DNA of 64,000 nucleotides from Micavibrio_A sp040381535 (GTDB taxonomy: Bacteria; Pseudomonadota; Alphaproteobacteria; Micavibrionales; Micavibrionaceae), in assembly GCA_040381535.1 (NCBI GenBank), contig JBEIHF010000003.1, positions 1-64,000 of the forward strand, given 5' to 3'. The position numbers and the translations under genes were made by a program. This document shows, one piece after another, positions 54,885-63,330 of the stretch. The notes under the pieces were generated by a model. It did not search any database. It saw only the letters and a list, made by a program, of their open reading frames with translations, and was not told the origin of the DNA. Every line of letters starts with the position of its first letter. Position 1 is the first letter of the stretch.

Positions 54885-55727
54885 ATGGCCGAAAAACTGA
54901 AAGATATAAGTCCGGACTATTTCCCCCTCTATATCAAAACGCTGTTAGAGGCCGTCGATCTGCCCGAAGAATCTGGTCTTTCTTTCGGGGAGAAAAAATT
55001 TCATATCAACAGACTCGGCCCCACACATTATGGCGATGTTGGTATGCGTAACGGCGGGATAATCAGCGATGAAGCGAGGTTTCGCCTCCCAAACGGAATC
55101 GATGTAGATATTCGGCGCCTCTTCAAGGCACCACAGCCAAAACAGAAATATTTTTATCTGCTTAAATCGGCCTCTTATGGTGAAGTTAGCGGCGAAATTA
55201 TGCATTACACGGTCTCGATGCAAAATTTATCGCTGATACCGGAAAACACTCGCGCCCAGATTTGCAAGCATATCGAAAAGATCACCAGCGACGGGAGGGG
55301 CCGGGCTTTGGGTCAGGTCGTGTTACGGACCGGCAGCGTCATGATGGTCAACTCATTTATGCAGGATGTGCAAAAGCTTGATGGGGCATTACATCTTAGT
55401 CTTTCGCGCGAAGATCCTCGCTTGCAAAATATGAACGAAAAGGAACGCGCAGAAATTCCATGGATACGTCGCAAGGATAAAAAGTTTTCACCTGAAACCA
55501 TAGTTGATAGCAATCACATCTACGTTTGTTCGGAAACGAGAACCTACGTTTATTTTAATTTGGTCGGCATAAGGTTGCGCAAAGTATTCAACGAGCCGCT
55601 GCTAAAGAGCGAGTACAAGGACTACAAGACGCGGCGTCGCAAAACGCTTGAAGAAAACGCGGCGCCTCCCACGCTCGATCTTTTTCCTAAATCTGGCCTC
55701 AAAAACCTTTTGAATTGTGTTGGGTAA
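54885..55727 (+). CDS. Hypothetical orphan protein, about 280 residues
   Basis: The protein (MAEKLKDISPDYFPLYIKTLL...) is soluble, without signal peptide, and matches no family I know. The C-terminal part is basic (KDYKTRRRKTLEE). I choose ATG 54885 because the promoter covers ATG 54867, so the mRNA is probably leaderless. It is divergent from dnaE and stands alone. Confidence 0.75.
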   Translation: MAEKLKDISPDYFPLYIKTLLEAVDLPEESGLSFGEKKFHINRLGPTHYGDVGMRNGGIISDEARFRLPNGIDVDIRRLFKAPQPKQKYFYLLKSASYGEVSGEIMHYTVSMQNLSLIPENTRAQICKHIEKITSDGRGRALGQVVLRTGSVMMVNSFMQDVQKLDGALHLSLSREDPRLQNMNEKERAEIPWIRRKDKKFSPETIVDSNHIYVCSETRTYVYFNLVGIRLRKVFNEPLLKSEYKDYKTRRRKTLEENAAPPTLDLFPKSGLKNLLNCVG

Positions 55728-55748
55728 TACCAGTTTTATCCTGTTTTC

Positions 55749-56039
55749 TTGATAGCACCAGAACACGCTCAGGCGCACAGCATAAACAATCCGCAATTTC
55801 CGCTCGTGAGCCTTAGAAGGATGCAGGCGATTGATCCCAACGCGGCTGAAAGATGCGAAAACACCCTATCGCAAAAATTCGAGGTTTGCAGCCAGGGCGC
55901 AGGAAGCTTCTACTCAACTAACGACAAGGTGGAAATAAGCCTCGCCTTACACGAAATGAAGCAAAGTGCGCCACATGCGGCGGCCTTGCACCCGGTTCTT
56001 TTGACAGACATGGCTTACGAAGCCCGCAAATTTCAATAG
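55749..56039 (+). CDS. Small hypothetical protein, 96 residues or fewer
   Basis: The frame from TTG 55749 reads a plausible mixed-charge soluble protein (CENTLSQKFEVCSQGAGSF and MAYEARKF near the end). The start is uncertain and no ribosome-binding site is visible; GTG 55806 is another choice. It overlaps the end of lolD by 7 bases. It may be a continuation or partner of the orphan gene upstream. Confidence 0.45.
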   Translation: MIAPEHAQAHSINNPQFPLVSLRRMQAIDPNAAERCENTLSQKFEVCSQGAGSFYSTNDKVEISLALHEMKQSAPHAAALHPVLLTDMAYEARKFQ

Positions 56040-56716
56040 GAAATAATCCGCCCTGCTTTTAGCTCAAGAATGCGGTCCATGCGCTCGGCAAGGTCCATAT
56101 TGTGCGTGGCGATCATCGCGCCGATTCCCGCACCGCGCACGAGTTCCGTAAGCATCTCGAATACGGCCTCGGAAGTTTCGGAGTCGAGATTGCCCGTGGG
56201 TTCATCCGCCAGCAGAAGTTTTGGATCATTGGCAAGCGCACGCGCCATAGCAACACGTTGCTGTTCTCCGCCAGACAATCTTGCAGGGCGGTGCTCAAAA
56301 CGGTGGTCGAGTTTTAACCGCGCCAAAAGGTCTTTAGCTTTTTCTTCCGCCGCTTTGCGTGATTTACCCGCTATCATTTGCGGAATAACGACATTCTCGA
56401 GCGCGGTAAATTCGGGCAGCAAATAATGGAACTGATAAACGAACCCAATGAATTTGCGGCGGAGCGCAGTGCGCTGTTCGTCATCATTGCAGTTGCTGGC
56501 ATCCTGTCCCGCGACAAAGATTTTTCCGGCAGTGGGTTTATCAAGCAGCCCCACCATTTGCAAGAGAGTGGATTTTCCAGAGCCCGAAGGCCCGACGAGC
56601 GCGACGATCTCGCCCGATTTTATTTCGATATCGGCGTTGTGAAGGACGGTGAGGTTTTCGCCGCCCTGCTGGTACACGCGCTGCAACCCAACGGTTTTAA
56701 GAAGCACCTCACTCAT
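56033..56716 (-). CDS. lolD: Lipoprotein-releasing ABC transporter ATP-binding protein LolD
   Basis: LolD powers release of lipoproteins from the inner membrane. From ATG 56716 it is 227 residues long with Walker A GPSGSGKST, a Q-loop, the signature LSGGEQQRVAMARAL and Walker B LLLADEPTGNLDSE. It overlaps lolC by 8 bases. The preceding in-frame extension lies inside lolC and is not homologous. Confidence 0.97.
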   Translation of the reverse strand: MSEVLLKTVGLQRVYQQGGENLTVLHNADIEIKSGEIVALVGPSGSGKSTLLQMVGLLDKPTAGKIFVAGQDASNCNDDEQRTALRRKFIGFVYQFHYLLPEFTALENVVIPQMIAGKSRKAAEEKAKDLLARLKLDHRFEHRPARLSGGEQQRVAMARALANDPKLLLADEPTGNLDSETSEAVFEMLTELVRGAGIGAMIATHNMDLAERMDRILELKAGRIISY

Positions 56717-57953
56717 AGCGCAGCGCCTCCACAGGATCCAAACGCGACGCGCGCCAAGCGGGATAGATGGTAGCCGCAATCGATATCACGAGCGCCATGC
56801 CGATCACGGTGAAAACTTCCTGCCATTCGATGATGGCGGGCAATTGCGACAGGAAATAAATCTCCGCCGCGAACAAATCCGTCCCTGTCAAGCCTTGGAT
56901 GAATTGACGAATGGATTCGATGTTGGTGGCGAACAAAATGCCAAGCAAAGCGCCGAAGAAAGTACCGGCCACACCGATGCTAGCGCCAGTTAAAATGAAT
57001 ATGCGCAGCATCATGCCACGGCTTGCCCCCATCGTACGCATGATGGCGATATCCTTGCCCTTGTCTTTGACCAACATAATCATGCTTGAGATAATGTTAA
57101 ACGCGGCCACGATAATAATGAGCGTCAAAATCAGGAACATCACGTTCCGTTCCACGTTCAGCGCATTGATGAAGGATTTATTGGCATCGCGCCAGTCATA
57201 CACCTTGGCCTCGTTGTTTACGGCAAAAATCACATCTTCCTTCACACGTTCTACATTCATGGGGGAATCCGCCATGATTTCTAGTGTATTGACCGCGTCT
57301 TCCATCTGGAAGAATTTCTGCGCGGCATCTAGCGGCATGAAAACAAAGCCGTTGTTATACTCATACATACCTACATCGAAAATCATCATCACGACATAAC
57401 TGGCAGACCGCGGCACGGTGCCAAACGGCGTGGCTTTGCCCTTAGGCGATAGCAATGTGATGGAATCGCCCAGCTTAAGCTTCATCCGCTCGGCCATATT
57501 CACACCGATGGCGACATGGTTTTCATCGAAATTGGAAATATCGCCCGCCGTGATGCCGTCCGACAAAATTGGCTTGGTAGCAAAGTCTTCGACCGTCAAT
57601 GCACGCACCATGGCCCCGCTCGCGGTCTGGTTGGCGGACACCAGAACCTGCCCCTCGATCATCGGGCGCACAGATTTCACACCCGCTGTGTTCGCGATCT
57701 TGTCGACCATATCGGCATAATTATAAAGCGGCCCCTGCGTTGCATAAACATTCAGGTGCCCGTTCAGACCCAGAATGCGCCCGACCAATTCCTCGCGGAA
57801 ACCGTTCATGACGGACATCACGATGATGAGCGTCGCAACGCCCAGCATAATGCCCATAAAAGAAAAACCCGCTATCACAGAAACAAAACCCTCGGCCTTA
57901 CGTGCGCGAAGGTATCTTCCTGCCATCATGCGTTCAAAGGGGGAGAATGCCAT
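56709..57953 (-). CDS. lolC: Lipoprotein-releasing system transmembrane protein LolC/LolE
   Basis: This is the membrane subunit of the Lol transporter. The 414-residue protein has the family start FERMMAGRYLRARKAEGFVS, a first membrane segment with VATLIIVMSVMNGFREEL, a large periplasmic domain, and three C-terminal membrane segments including FNIISSMIMLVKDKGKDIAI and MRTMGASRGMMLRIF. Only one such gene accompanies lolD, as in other alphaproteobacteria, where LolCE is a homodimer. The ATG overlaps the proS stop (TAATG). Confidence 0.96.
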   Translation of the reverse strand: MAFSPFERMMAGRYLRARKAEGFVSVIAGFSFMGIMLGVATLIIVMSVMNGFREELVGRILGLNGHLNVYATQGPLYNYADMVDKIANTAGVKSVRPMIEGQVLVSANQTASGAMVRALTVEDFATKPILSDGITAGDISNFDENHVAIGVNMAERMKLKLGDSITLLSPKGKATPFGTVPRSASYVVMMIFDVGMYEYNNGFVFMPLDAAQKFFQMEDAVNTLEIMADSPMNVERVKEDVIFAVNNEAKVYDWRDANKSFINALNVERNVMFLILTLIIIVAAFNIISSMIMLVKDKGKDIAIMRTMGASRGMMLRIFILTGASIGVAGTFFGALLGILFATNIESIRQFIQGLTGTDLFAAEIYFLSQLPAIIEWQEVFTVIGMALVISIAATIYPAWRASRLDPVEALRYE

Positions 57954-59425
57954 TAGTATGACTTCGCGATCAAAACTTTTGCGCCGTTGAATTCAAACGG
58001 CATGCAGCGTGGCGTAAGAGAATATTCTTTTTTAATGGCTTCCCATTCCTTATCGGCCAACAACGATGTATCGGCTTTGCAGAAACCGACTTTGTCGGCG
58101 GCGAAGAATTCAGCCACTTCTTTTATAGTTTTTACCTCGAACACATGTTCGTCGCGGAATTTCTTAGCGCGCGCAAACAACGCATCATGAATGTCGGTAA
58201 GGAGTTTTTCCGCACCGTTTACGAATTCATCTACGCTCACCGTGGCTTTGGAATCCTTGCCAATATCGCGGCGTACATGCGTCAATTTTCCTTCCGCCAT
58301 TTCACGGCCGCCAATTTCCACGCGAATTGGCACGCCTTTTTTGACGCATCCCCACATTTTATCGGGCGTACGTGCCTCGCTTACGTCCACGGCGGCGCGT
58401 AGGCCTTTGGCTTTGAGTTGTTTTTTTAATGAATCGCAATAATCTAGCAAAGCCAGATCGCGATCATCCTTCATCACGGGAATGATCTGGATTTGAACGG
58501 GCGCTAGGCGCGGCGGCATAATCATGCCGTCATCATCGCCGTGCACCATAATCATCCCACCAATCGTGCGCGTGGACATGCCCCACGATGTGGTCCATGC
58601 GAATTCTTCCTTGCCTTCGCGACCTTGAAATTTTATCTCGCTTGAGTGCGCGAAGTTCTGCCCAAGATTGTGCGATGTGGCGGCCTGCAGAGCTTTACCG
58701 TCCTGCATCATCGCTTCCATTGCATAGGTGTTGATGGCACCAGGGAAACGTTCGTCTTCGGTTTTTTCGCCGCGGAACACAGGAATTGCCATGTATGCTT
58801 CCGCAAAGTCCGCATAGGCATGCACCATCTTCAGCGCGTCTTCTTTCGCATGATCATAGGTTTCAAACGCGTTGTGGCCTTCTTGCCAGAGGAATTCGGC
58901 GGTGCGCAGAAACAAACGCGTGCGCATTTCCCAACGAAGCACGTTGCACCACTGGTTCAGCTTTAACGGCAAATCGCGATAAGATTGCACCCATTTGGCC
59001 ATGCTCTCGCCGATAATGGTTTCAGATGTCGGGCGAATGATCAAAGGCTCTTCGAGTTTTGCGCTCTCCGCCGGAATAAGTCCGCCATTGGGCCCCTGCT
59101 CGAGACGGTGATGCGTAACAACCGCGCATTCTTTGGCAAAGCCTTCCACATGCTCGGCCTCTTTCGCCAGATAGCTCATGGGGATGAGTAACGGGAAGTA
59201 TGCATTTTGAACATCAAGATCTTTTATAATCGCGTCAAAATATTTTTGAATGTTTTCCCACAAGGCAAAACCGTACGGCTTGATAACCATACATCCGCGC
59301 ACGGACGAATTTTCCGCCATGTCAGCGGCTTTGATCACGGCCTGATACCAAGCGGGAAAATCATCGGCACGCGTGGGCGTGATAGCAGTCGGTGGTTTAT
59401 TATTTTTCGGGGCCGGGTTGTTCAT
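57953..59425 (-). CDS. proS: Prolyl-tRNA synthetase of the archaeal/eukaryotic (type 3) class
   Basis: ProS charges proline to tRNA. The 490-residue protein is of the archaeal/eukaryotic class rather than the bacterial type normal for alphaproteobacteria: it begins with DDFPAWYQAVIKAADMAENS, contains RPTSETIIGESMAKWV, FLRTAEFLWQEGHNAFET, TTSWGMSTRTIGGMIMVHGD and PPRLAPVQIQIIPV, and ends with the class-specific Lys-Ser-Tyr. No editing insertion is seen. The C-terminal zinc-binding module looks reduced: only Cys in VGFCKAD and PRCMPFE remain of the usual four. ATG 59425 follows AAGGAA. It lies in the proS-lolC-lolD place as in other alphaproteobacteria, coupled to lolC. Confidence 0.95.
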   Translation of the reverse strand: MNNPAPKNNKPPTAITPTRADDFPAWYQAVIKAADMAENSSVRGCMVIKPYGFALWENIQKYFDAIIKDLDVQNAYFPLLIPMSYLAKEAEHVEGFAKECAVVTHHRLEQGPNGGLIPAESAKLEEPLIIRPTSETIIGESMAKWVQSYRDLPLKLNQWCNVLRWEMRTRLFLRTAEFLWQEGHNAFETYDHAKEDALKMVHAYADFAEAYMAIPVFRGEKTEDERFPGAINTYAMEAMMQDGKALQAATSHNLGQNFAHSSEIKFQGREGKEEFAWTTSWGMSTRTIGGMIMVHGDDDGMIMPPRLAPVQIQIIPVMKDDRDLALLDYCDSLKKQLKAKGLRAAVDVSEARTPDKMWGCVKKGVPIRVEIGGREMAEGKLTHVRRDIGKDSKATVSVDEFVNGAEKLLTDIHDALFARAKKFRDEHVFEVKTIKEVAEFFAADKVGFCKADTSLLADKEWEAIKKEYSLTPRCMPFEFNGAKVLIAKSY

Positions 59426-59870
59426 GGGATTCCTTAACGTTTTCCGGCGCATACTCTACGTCATCGGGCGGCGTCTGTCCATCGGCCGCAGGAACCGCGC
59501 TTTCATGTTTTTTGTCACATAAAACATAGACTTGGGAGGTGATATCCTGCCCATCATACGTCACGCGCCCGTTCTGTTCGATCTCTAGAAATCCGAGCGT
59601 GCTTTCAAGGTTTAATCCCTGCACGTTATTGTTCTGGAGAAGCTGCGCCATTTGAATGGTAAGCGGCATAACAATTCTTTCGGGAACCGCAATCGGCGCG
59701 GCATTAATATCGGCGGGCACAACGGCCTTGCCGTTCACATCCACACCCGGTTGATAGGCCACATCGGCCTGCGCCTTGTGTTCAGGGAGCATGCGGCATT
59801 CAGGTGGAAGTTCATTAGCCATGGCAGGCACGGCAAAAACCAGCAGTGCAAAAACCAGAATTTTTTTCAT
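59400..59870 (-). CDS. Secreted hypothetical protein
   Basis: From ATG 59870, with GGAGG about 10 bases upstream, the protein is 156 residues with a clear signal peptide (MKKILVFALLVFAVPAMA). The mature part has two Cys (ECRML and VLCDKK), a segment PERIVMPLTIQMAQLLQNNN and an acidic tail. It is periplasmic, of unknown function. It overlaps the start of proS by 26 bases and the end of the DUF1467 gene by 4 bases, so all three are coupled. Confidence 0.85.
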   Translation of the reverse strand: MKKILVFALLVFAVPAMANELPPECRMLPEHKAQADVAYQPGVDVNGKAVVPADINAAPIAVPERIVMPLTIQMAQLLQNNNVQGLNLESTLGFLEIEQNGRVTYDGQDITSQVYVLCDKKHESAVPAADGQTPPDDVEYAPENVKESHEQPGPEK

Positions 59871-60136
59871 CGGGTCAGATCCTCCGTTTGCATTTGTTCG
59901 GCGATATCGTAAAAATCGATCACATCGAAATGAATCATCAAAAACACGGCGACCCATATTGCTCCGGCCACTCCTGCCGTCACCAAAAACTTAATTTTCA
60001 TGCGGGGGTTGGCGGGCGCAGACGTGGCATTGCCCATCTCTACCTCTTCCACCGGTTTATTGCCGAACGGCAAAACGGCGAACAGCATCAGCCAGTAAAT
60101 CATTATATAAAGAATGACGCCGGTGAAAATGGTCAT
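59867..60136 (-). CDS. DUF1467 family two-span membrane protein
   Basis: The 89-residue protein has two membrane segments (about 4-23 and 48-68) and the family pattern GVILYIMIYWLMLFAVLPFG with a short proline/alanine loop. DUF1467 genes sit beside rnj or proS in alphaproteobacteria; function is unknown. It starts 4 bases after the rnj stop. Confidence 0.92.
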   Translation of the reverse strand: MTIFTGVILYIMIYWLMLFAVLPFGNKPVEEVEMGNATSAPANPRMKIKFLVTAGVAGAIWVAVFLMIHFDVIDFYDIAEQMQTEDLTR

Positions 60137-60139
60137 GCG

Positions 60140-61807
60140 TTACACCCGCACAAGGTGGATGGTGGTTTTCGGTTTCATAGAAAGTCTGTGTTGAACAAAA
60201 CGGCGGATGCCGATGCGCATTTCTTCGGAAATGAATTCGTCGTCATAAAGCTCTTCGCGCGTCATATCCGCGAGAATATCTTCGATTTCGTCTATGATAG
60301 CGTCTTCAAACTTCTGACCGTCTTCTTGATCGGGGTCGATAAGTCCCACGGTAGAAATTTTCGGATCGGAAACCATATCGCCGCGCGCATCCATCACGAG
60401 CGTCGCATGCACGGTCCCGGAAAACTGTAATTTGCGGCGTTGGACGATGGCTTGGTGATCCACACTTATAATGCGCTGTGGCTCCACCGCCAAAAGGCCC
60501 GTCTCAACATGGTCGACAACCGATGGCGTGCCGGGGAAAAGACGGATAACCGAACCGTTATTCGGAACAATCGCGGTCGGCACCTGACAGGCACGAGCAA
60601 TTTCGGCATGGGCTTCGAGCATCGTGCGTTCGCCATGCACAGCAATCACGGATTGCGGCTTGATCCATTGCAGCATCTGGGTGATTTCATCGCGCGCGGG
60701 GTGGCCCGACACATGGATGCAATGTTTGGTTTCACGCGGCGATACAACGCGCACGGATGATGCCGCCAGATTGTTTTTGACCGAGATTATTTCTTTTTCG
60801 TTCCCCGGAATAGGTCGGGCGGAGAAAATAACCGTATCGCCGCGCTTGAAATTGATTTCCTGATGTTCACCGCGTGCGATACGGGCCAATTGCGCCCGCG
60901 CCTCGCCTTGAGAACCCGTTACCACCATCACGACCTTGTCGTCGGGCAAATAACCGACTTCGTCTTCATCCACAAATTTCGGAACATCTTTGAGATATCC
61001 GCAATCCCGGGCCGCAGAAGCCATCGAATGGAGCGATCTTCCCATTAACGCAACTTGGCGTCCGTTTTCTTTCGCCGCCAGGCAAACAGATTTCAAACGC
61101 CCGATATTGGACGCAAACATCGTGACGGCAATGCGTCCGTCGCATTCCTTGAACAACGCCGACAAACCTTTTTCGACATCGTCTTCGGAACCTGAAACGC
61201 CATCAACTTCGGCGTTGGTGGAATCACCGATATAGGCCAGAACACCTTTGGCACCGAATTTTTGGAACGGCACGGGGTCTGTGGGGAAATCAATGGTCGG
61301 TTTCGGATCAAGATTCCAGTCGCCGCTATGCACGATATTGCCGACATCGGTTTCGATGAACAGCGCGGCTGTCTGCGGCACTGAATGCGTTACGGGAGTA
61401 AAGGTGACTTTAAAGGGCTTTAAGGAAACGGTTTCGTTTGCTCCCACCTCGATAATCTCGGCGTCACGACAGGCGTTATTCTCGCTCATTTTTTTGCGCA
61501 AAACGGCGGCGGTAAAGGGAGTGGCGTAAATCAGACAACGCAAACGCGGCCACAAATGCGCGACAGCACCGACATGGTCTTCGTGCGCATGGGTGATAAT
61601 CATCGCCACCACGTCTTTCTTACGTTCTTCCACAAATTTCGGATCGGGCAAAAGAATGTCGATGCCAGGATGCCTCTCGTCGGCAAAACCCATGCCGCAA
61701 TCAACGATAAGCCATTTGTTTTGATACCCGTAAATATTGAGATTCACGCCGAACTGTTCGGCGCCGCCCAGCGGAATAAAATACAGCTCTTCTTTTTTAA
61801 AGTTCAT
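60140..61807 (-). CDS. rnj: Ribonuclease J
   Basis: RNase J is a 5'-to-3' exonuclease and endonuclease in RNA maturation and decay. The 555-residue metallo-beta-lactamase/beta-CASP protein has the zinc motif THAHEDH at His73-His78, HSGDWNLDPKP, YIGDSTNAEVDG, TGSQGEARAQLARIA, and HVSGHPARDEI near 380. It follows coaX by a few bases. Confidence 0.96.
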   Translation of the reverse strand: MNFKKEELYFIPLGGAEQFGVNLNIYGYQNKWLIVDCGMGFADERHPGIDILLPDPKFVEERKKDVVAMIITHAHEDHVGAVAHLWPRLRCLIYATPFTAAVLRKKMSENNACRDAEIIEVGANETVSLKPFKVTFTPVTHSVPQTAALFIETDVGNIVHSGDWNLDPKPTIDFPTDPVPFQKFGAKGVLAYIGDSTNAEVDGVSGSEDDVEKGLSALFKECDGRIAVTMFASNIGRLKSVCLAAKENGRQVALMGRSLHSMASAARDCGYLKDVPKFVDEDEVGYLPDDKVVMVVTGSQGEARAQLARIARGEHQEINFKRGDTVIFSARPIPGNEKEIISVKNNLAASSVRVVSPRETKHCIHVSGHPARDEITQMLQWIKPQSVIAVHGERTMLEAHAEIARACQVPTAIVPNNGSVIRLFPGTPSVVDHVETGLLAVEPQRIISVDHQAIVQRRKLQFSGTVHATLVMDARGDMVSDPKISTVGLIDPDQEDGQKFEDAIIDEIEDILADMTREELYDDEFISEEMRIGIRRFVQHRLSMKPKTTIHLVRV

Positions 61808-61813
61808 AGTTTT

Positions 61814-62599
61814 TTATGCTGCTTTCGATTTTTTGCGTGTGTGTTCATATATAGCAATGAGGCCCTTCATGGTCAGGTCTTCATCATGTTTGTCGATGGC
61901 TTTGGTTCCATCGGCGAATAACGGCGACAATCCGCCTGTAGCGATAACAAGCGGCTTAACGCCCATTTCAGCGGACAGCCGCGCGATCATACCTTCGACG
62001 GAGCTTATCACACCCCAATAAATGCCGGACTGCATGGCATGGACCGTATCCTTGCCGATGACCGTGTCAGTTTTTTTTATGGCGATTTTCGGCAAAGCTG
62101 CAGCTGCTTGGCGGAGCGCCGCCATGGAAAGATTGACGCCCGGCGAAATAACGCCGCCGCAATGGTCGCCATTTTCATCGATCACGTCATAGGTGGTGGA
62201 TGTACCAAAATCTACCACGATGGCGGGATACTTATAAAAACGCTTCACCGCCATGGCATGGAGCAAACGGTCCGCGCCCATTTCTTCGGGCTTTTTGATT
62301 TTCACTTTGATATCGAGCTGAATGGGGTCCTGCCCCACCATCATCGGCGTAGTATCGAAATGCTTTTTGCACAGGCGCTGCAGGTTGAAATTGGCGTCCG
62401 CCACGACGGAGCTGACGATCGCATCGTCCACCGCGTCGAAATCTAGTGCAGCCTTCAAAAAAAGCGGATACAGCCATGACGCATATTCATCCGCCGTGCG
62501 GCCCGCATCGGTCTTACACCGCCACGAATGGACGATGTCTTTTCCGTCATAAAGGGCGAACACCACATTGGTATTGCCTGCTTCAATGGCCAGTAACAT
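61814..62599 (-). CDS. coaX: Type III pantothenate kinase
   Basis: CoaX phosphorylates pantothenate in CoA synthesis. The 261-residue protein starts LLAIEAGNTNVVFALYDG and contains GADRLLHAMAVKRF, VVDFGTSTTYDVID and GGVISPGVNLSMAALRQAAA. It overlaps birA by one base (TAATG). Confidence 0.96.
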   Translation of the reverse strand: MLLAIEAGNTNVVFALYDGKDIVHSWRCKTDAGRTADEYASWLYPLFLKAALDFDAVDDAIVSSVVADANFNLQRLCKKHFDTTPMMVGQDPIQLDIKVKIKKPEEMGADRLLHAMAVKRFYKYPAIVVDFGTSTTYDVIDENGDHCGGVISPGVNLSMAALRQAAAALPKIAIKKTDTVIGKDTVHAMQSGIYWGVISSVEGMIARLSAEMGVKPLVIATGGLSPLFADGTKAIDKHDEDLTMKGLIAIYEHTRKKSKAA

Positions 62600-63330
62600 T
62601 AGTTCGCTCCAAAATGCACTTCACCCGCGGTGAAAGTTCTTTGTGTTCCGTCCATGTCGGCGATCAAAGCGCCGGTTTCGTCGATGCCAAGGAAGATGCC
62701 TTCATAGGTTATCTCGGGCAGGCGGATTTTCATATTCTCGCCCATCCCGTGGGCCTGTTTTAACCACGCTTCGCGCACAGGCGCAAATCCTTTGTTCTGC
62801 CATGATGTATAACGGTCCAACAGCTTTTCGAGGTACAAATCGCGAAAAGTGTTGACCGCAAGCCGTTCTTTTTTAATCCGATCAAGCCCTTCGGCACCTT
62901 CAGGTGGGGAAAATATGTTCACGCCCGTCCCTATAATAAGGTAATCCACGCGCCCGTGTTTATCGAGCTTGCTCTCCAAAAGGATGCCGGAAATCTTCTT
63001 TCCGTCGATTAAAATGTCGTTCGGCCATTTGAGTGTTTTGGCGTGCGAGGCATCCATTACTTCACCGATCGCATCCGAAAGCGCGAGACCTGTAACGAAC
63101 GCCATCTGTCCTGCGACATCGGCTTTACAAGTCGGGCGAAGCAAAACGGAAAGATACAAATTGCCCATGGGCGAAGACCATTCGTTGCCATGGCGGCCCC
63201 TGCCCTTGGTTTGTAAAAGTGATTGAATAGCAAGTCCTTCGGGTTCAGCCGCGTCCGCCATATGGCGGACCATGTCTTGCGTGCTCGGCGTTGTGCCCAA
63301 AACCTGCACGCGCCAGAAATTCTCACTCAT
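62599..63330 (-). CDS. birA: Biotin-[acetyl-CoA-carboxylase] ligase
   Basis: BirA attaches biotin to the acetyl-CoA carboxylase carrier protein. The 243-residue protein has GTTPSTQDMVRHM, the ATP/biotin site QTKGRGRHGNEWSSP and LKWPNDILIDGKKISGIL. It lacks the DNA-binding domain of bifunctional BirA, as in most alphaproteobacteria. ATG 63330 overlaps the nuoN end by 8 bases; the longer frame has no homology. Confidence 0.95.
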   Translation of the reverse strand: MSENFWRVQVLGTTPSTQDMVRHMADAAEPEGLAIQSLLQTKGRGRHGNEWSSPMGNLYLSVLLRPTCKADVAGQMAFVTGLALSDAIGEVMDASHAKTLKWPNDILIDGKKISGILLESKLDKHGRVDYLIIGTGVNIFSPPEGAEGLDRIKKERLAVNTFRDLYLEKLLDRYTSWQNKGFAPVREAWLKQAHGMGENMKIRLPEITYEGIFLGIDETGALIADMDGTQRTFTAGEVHFGAN

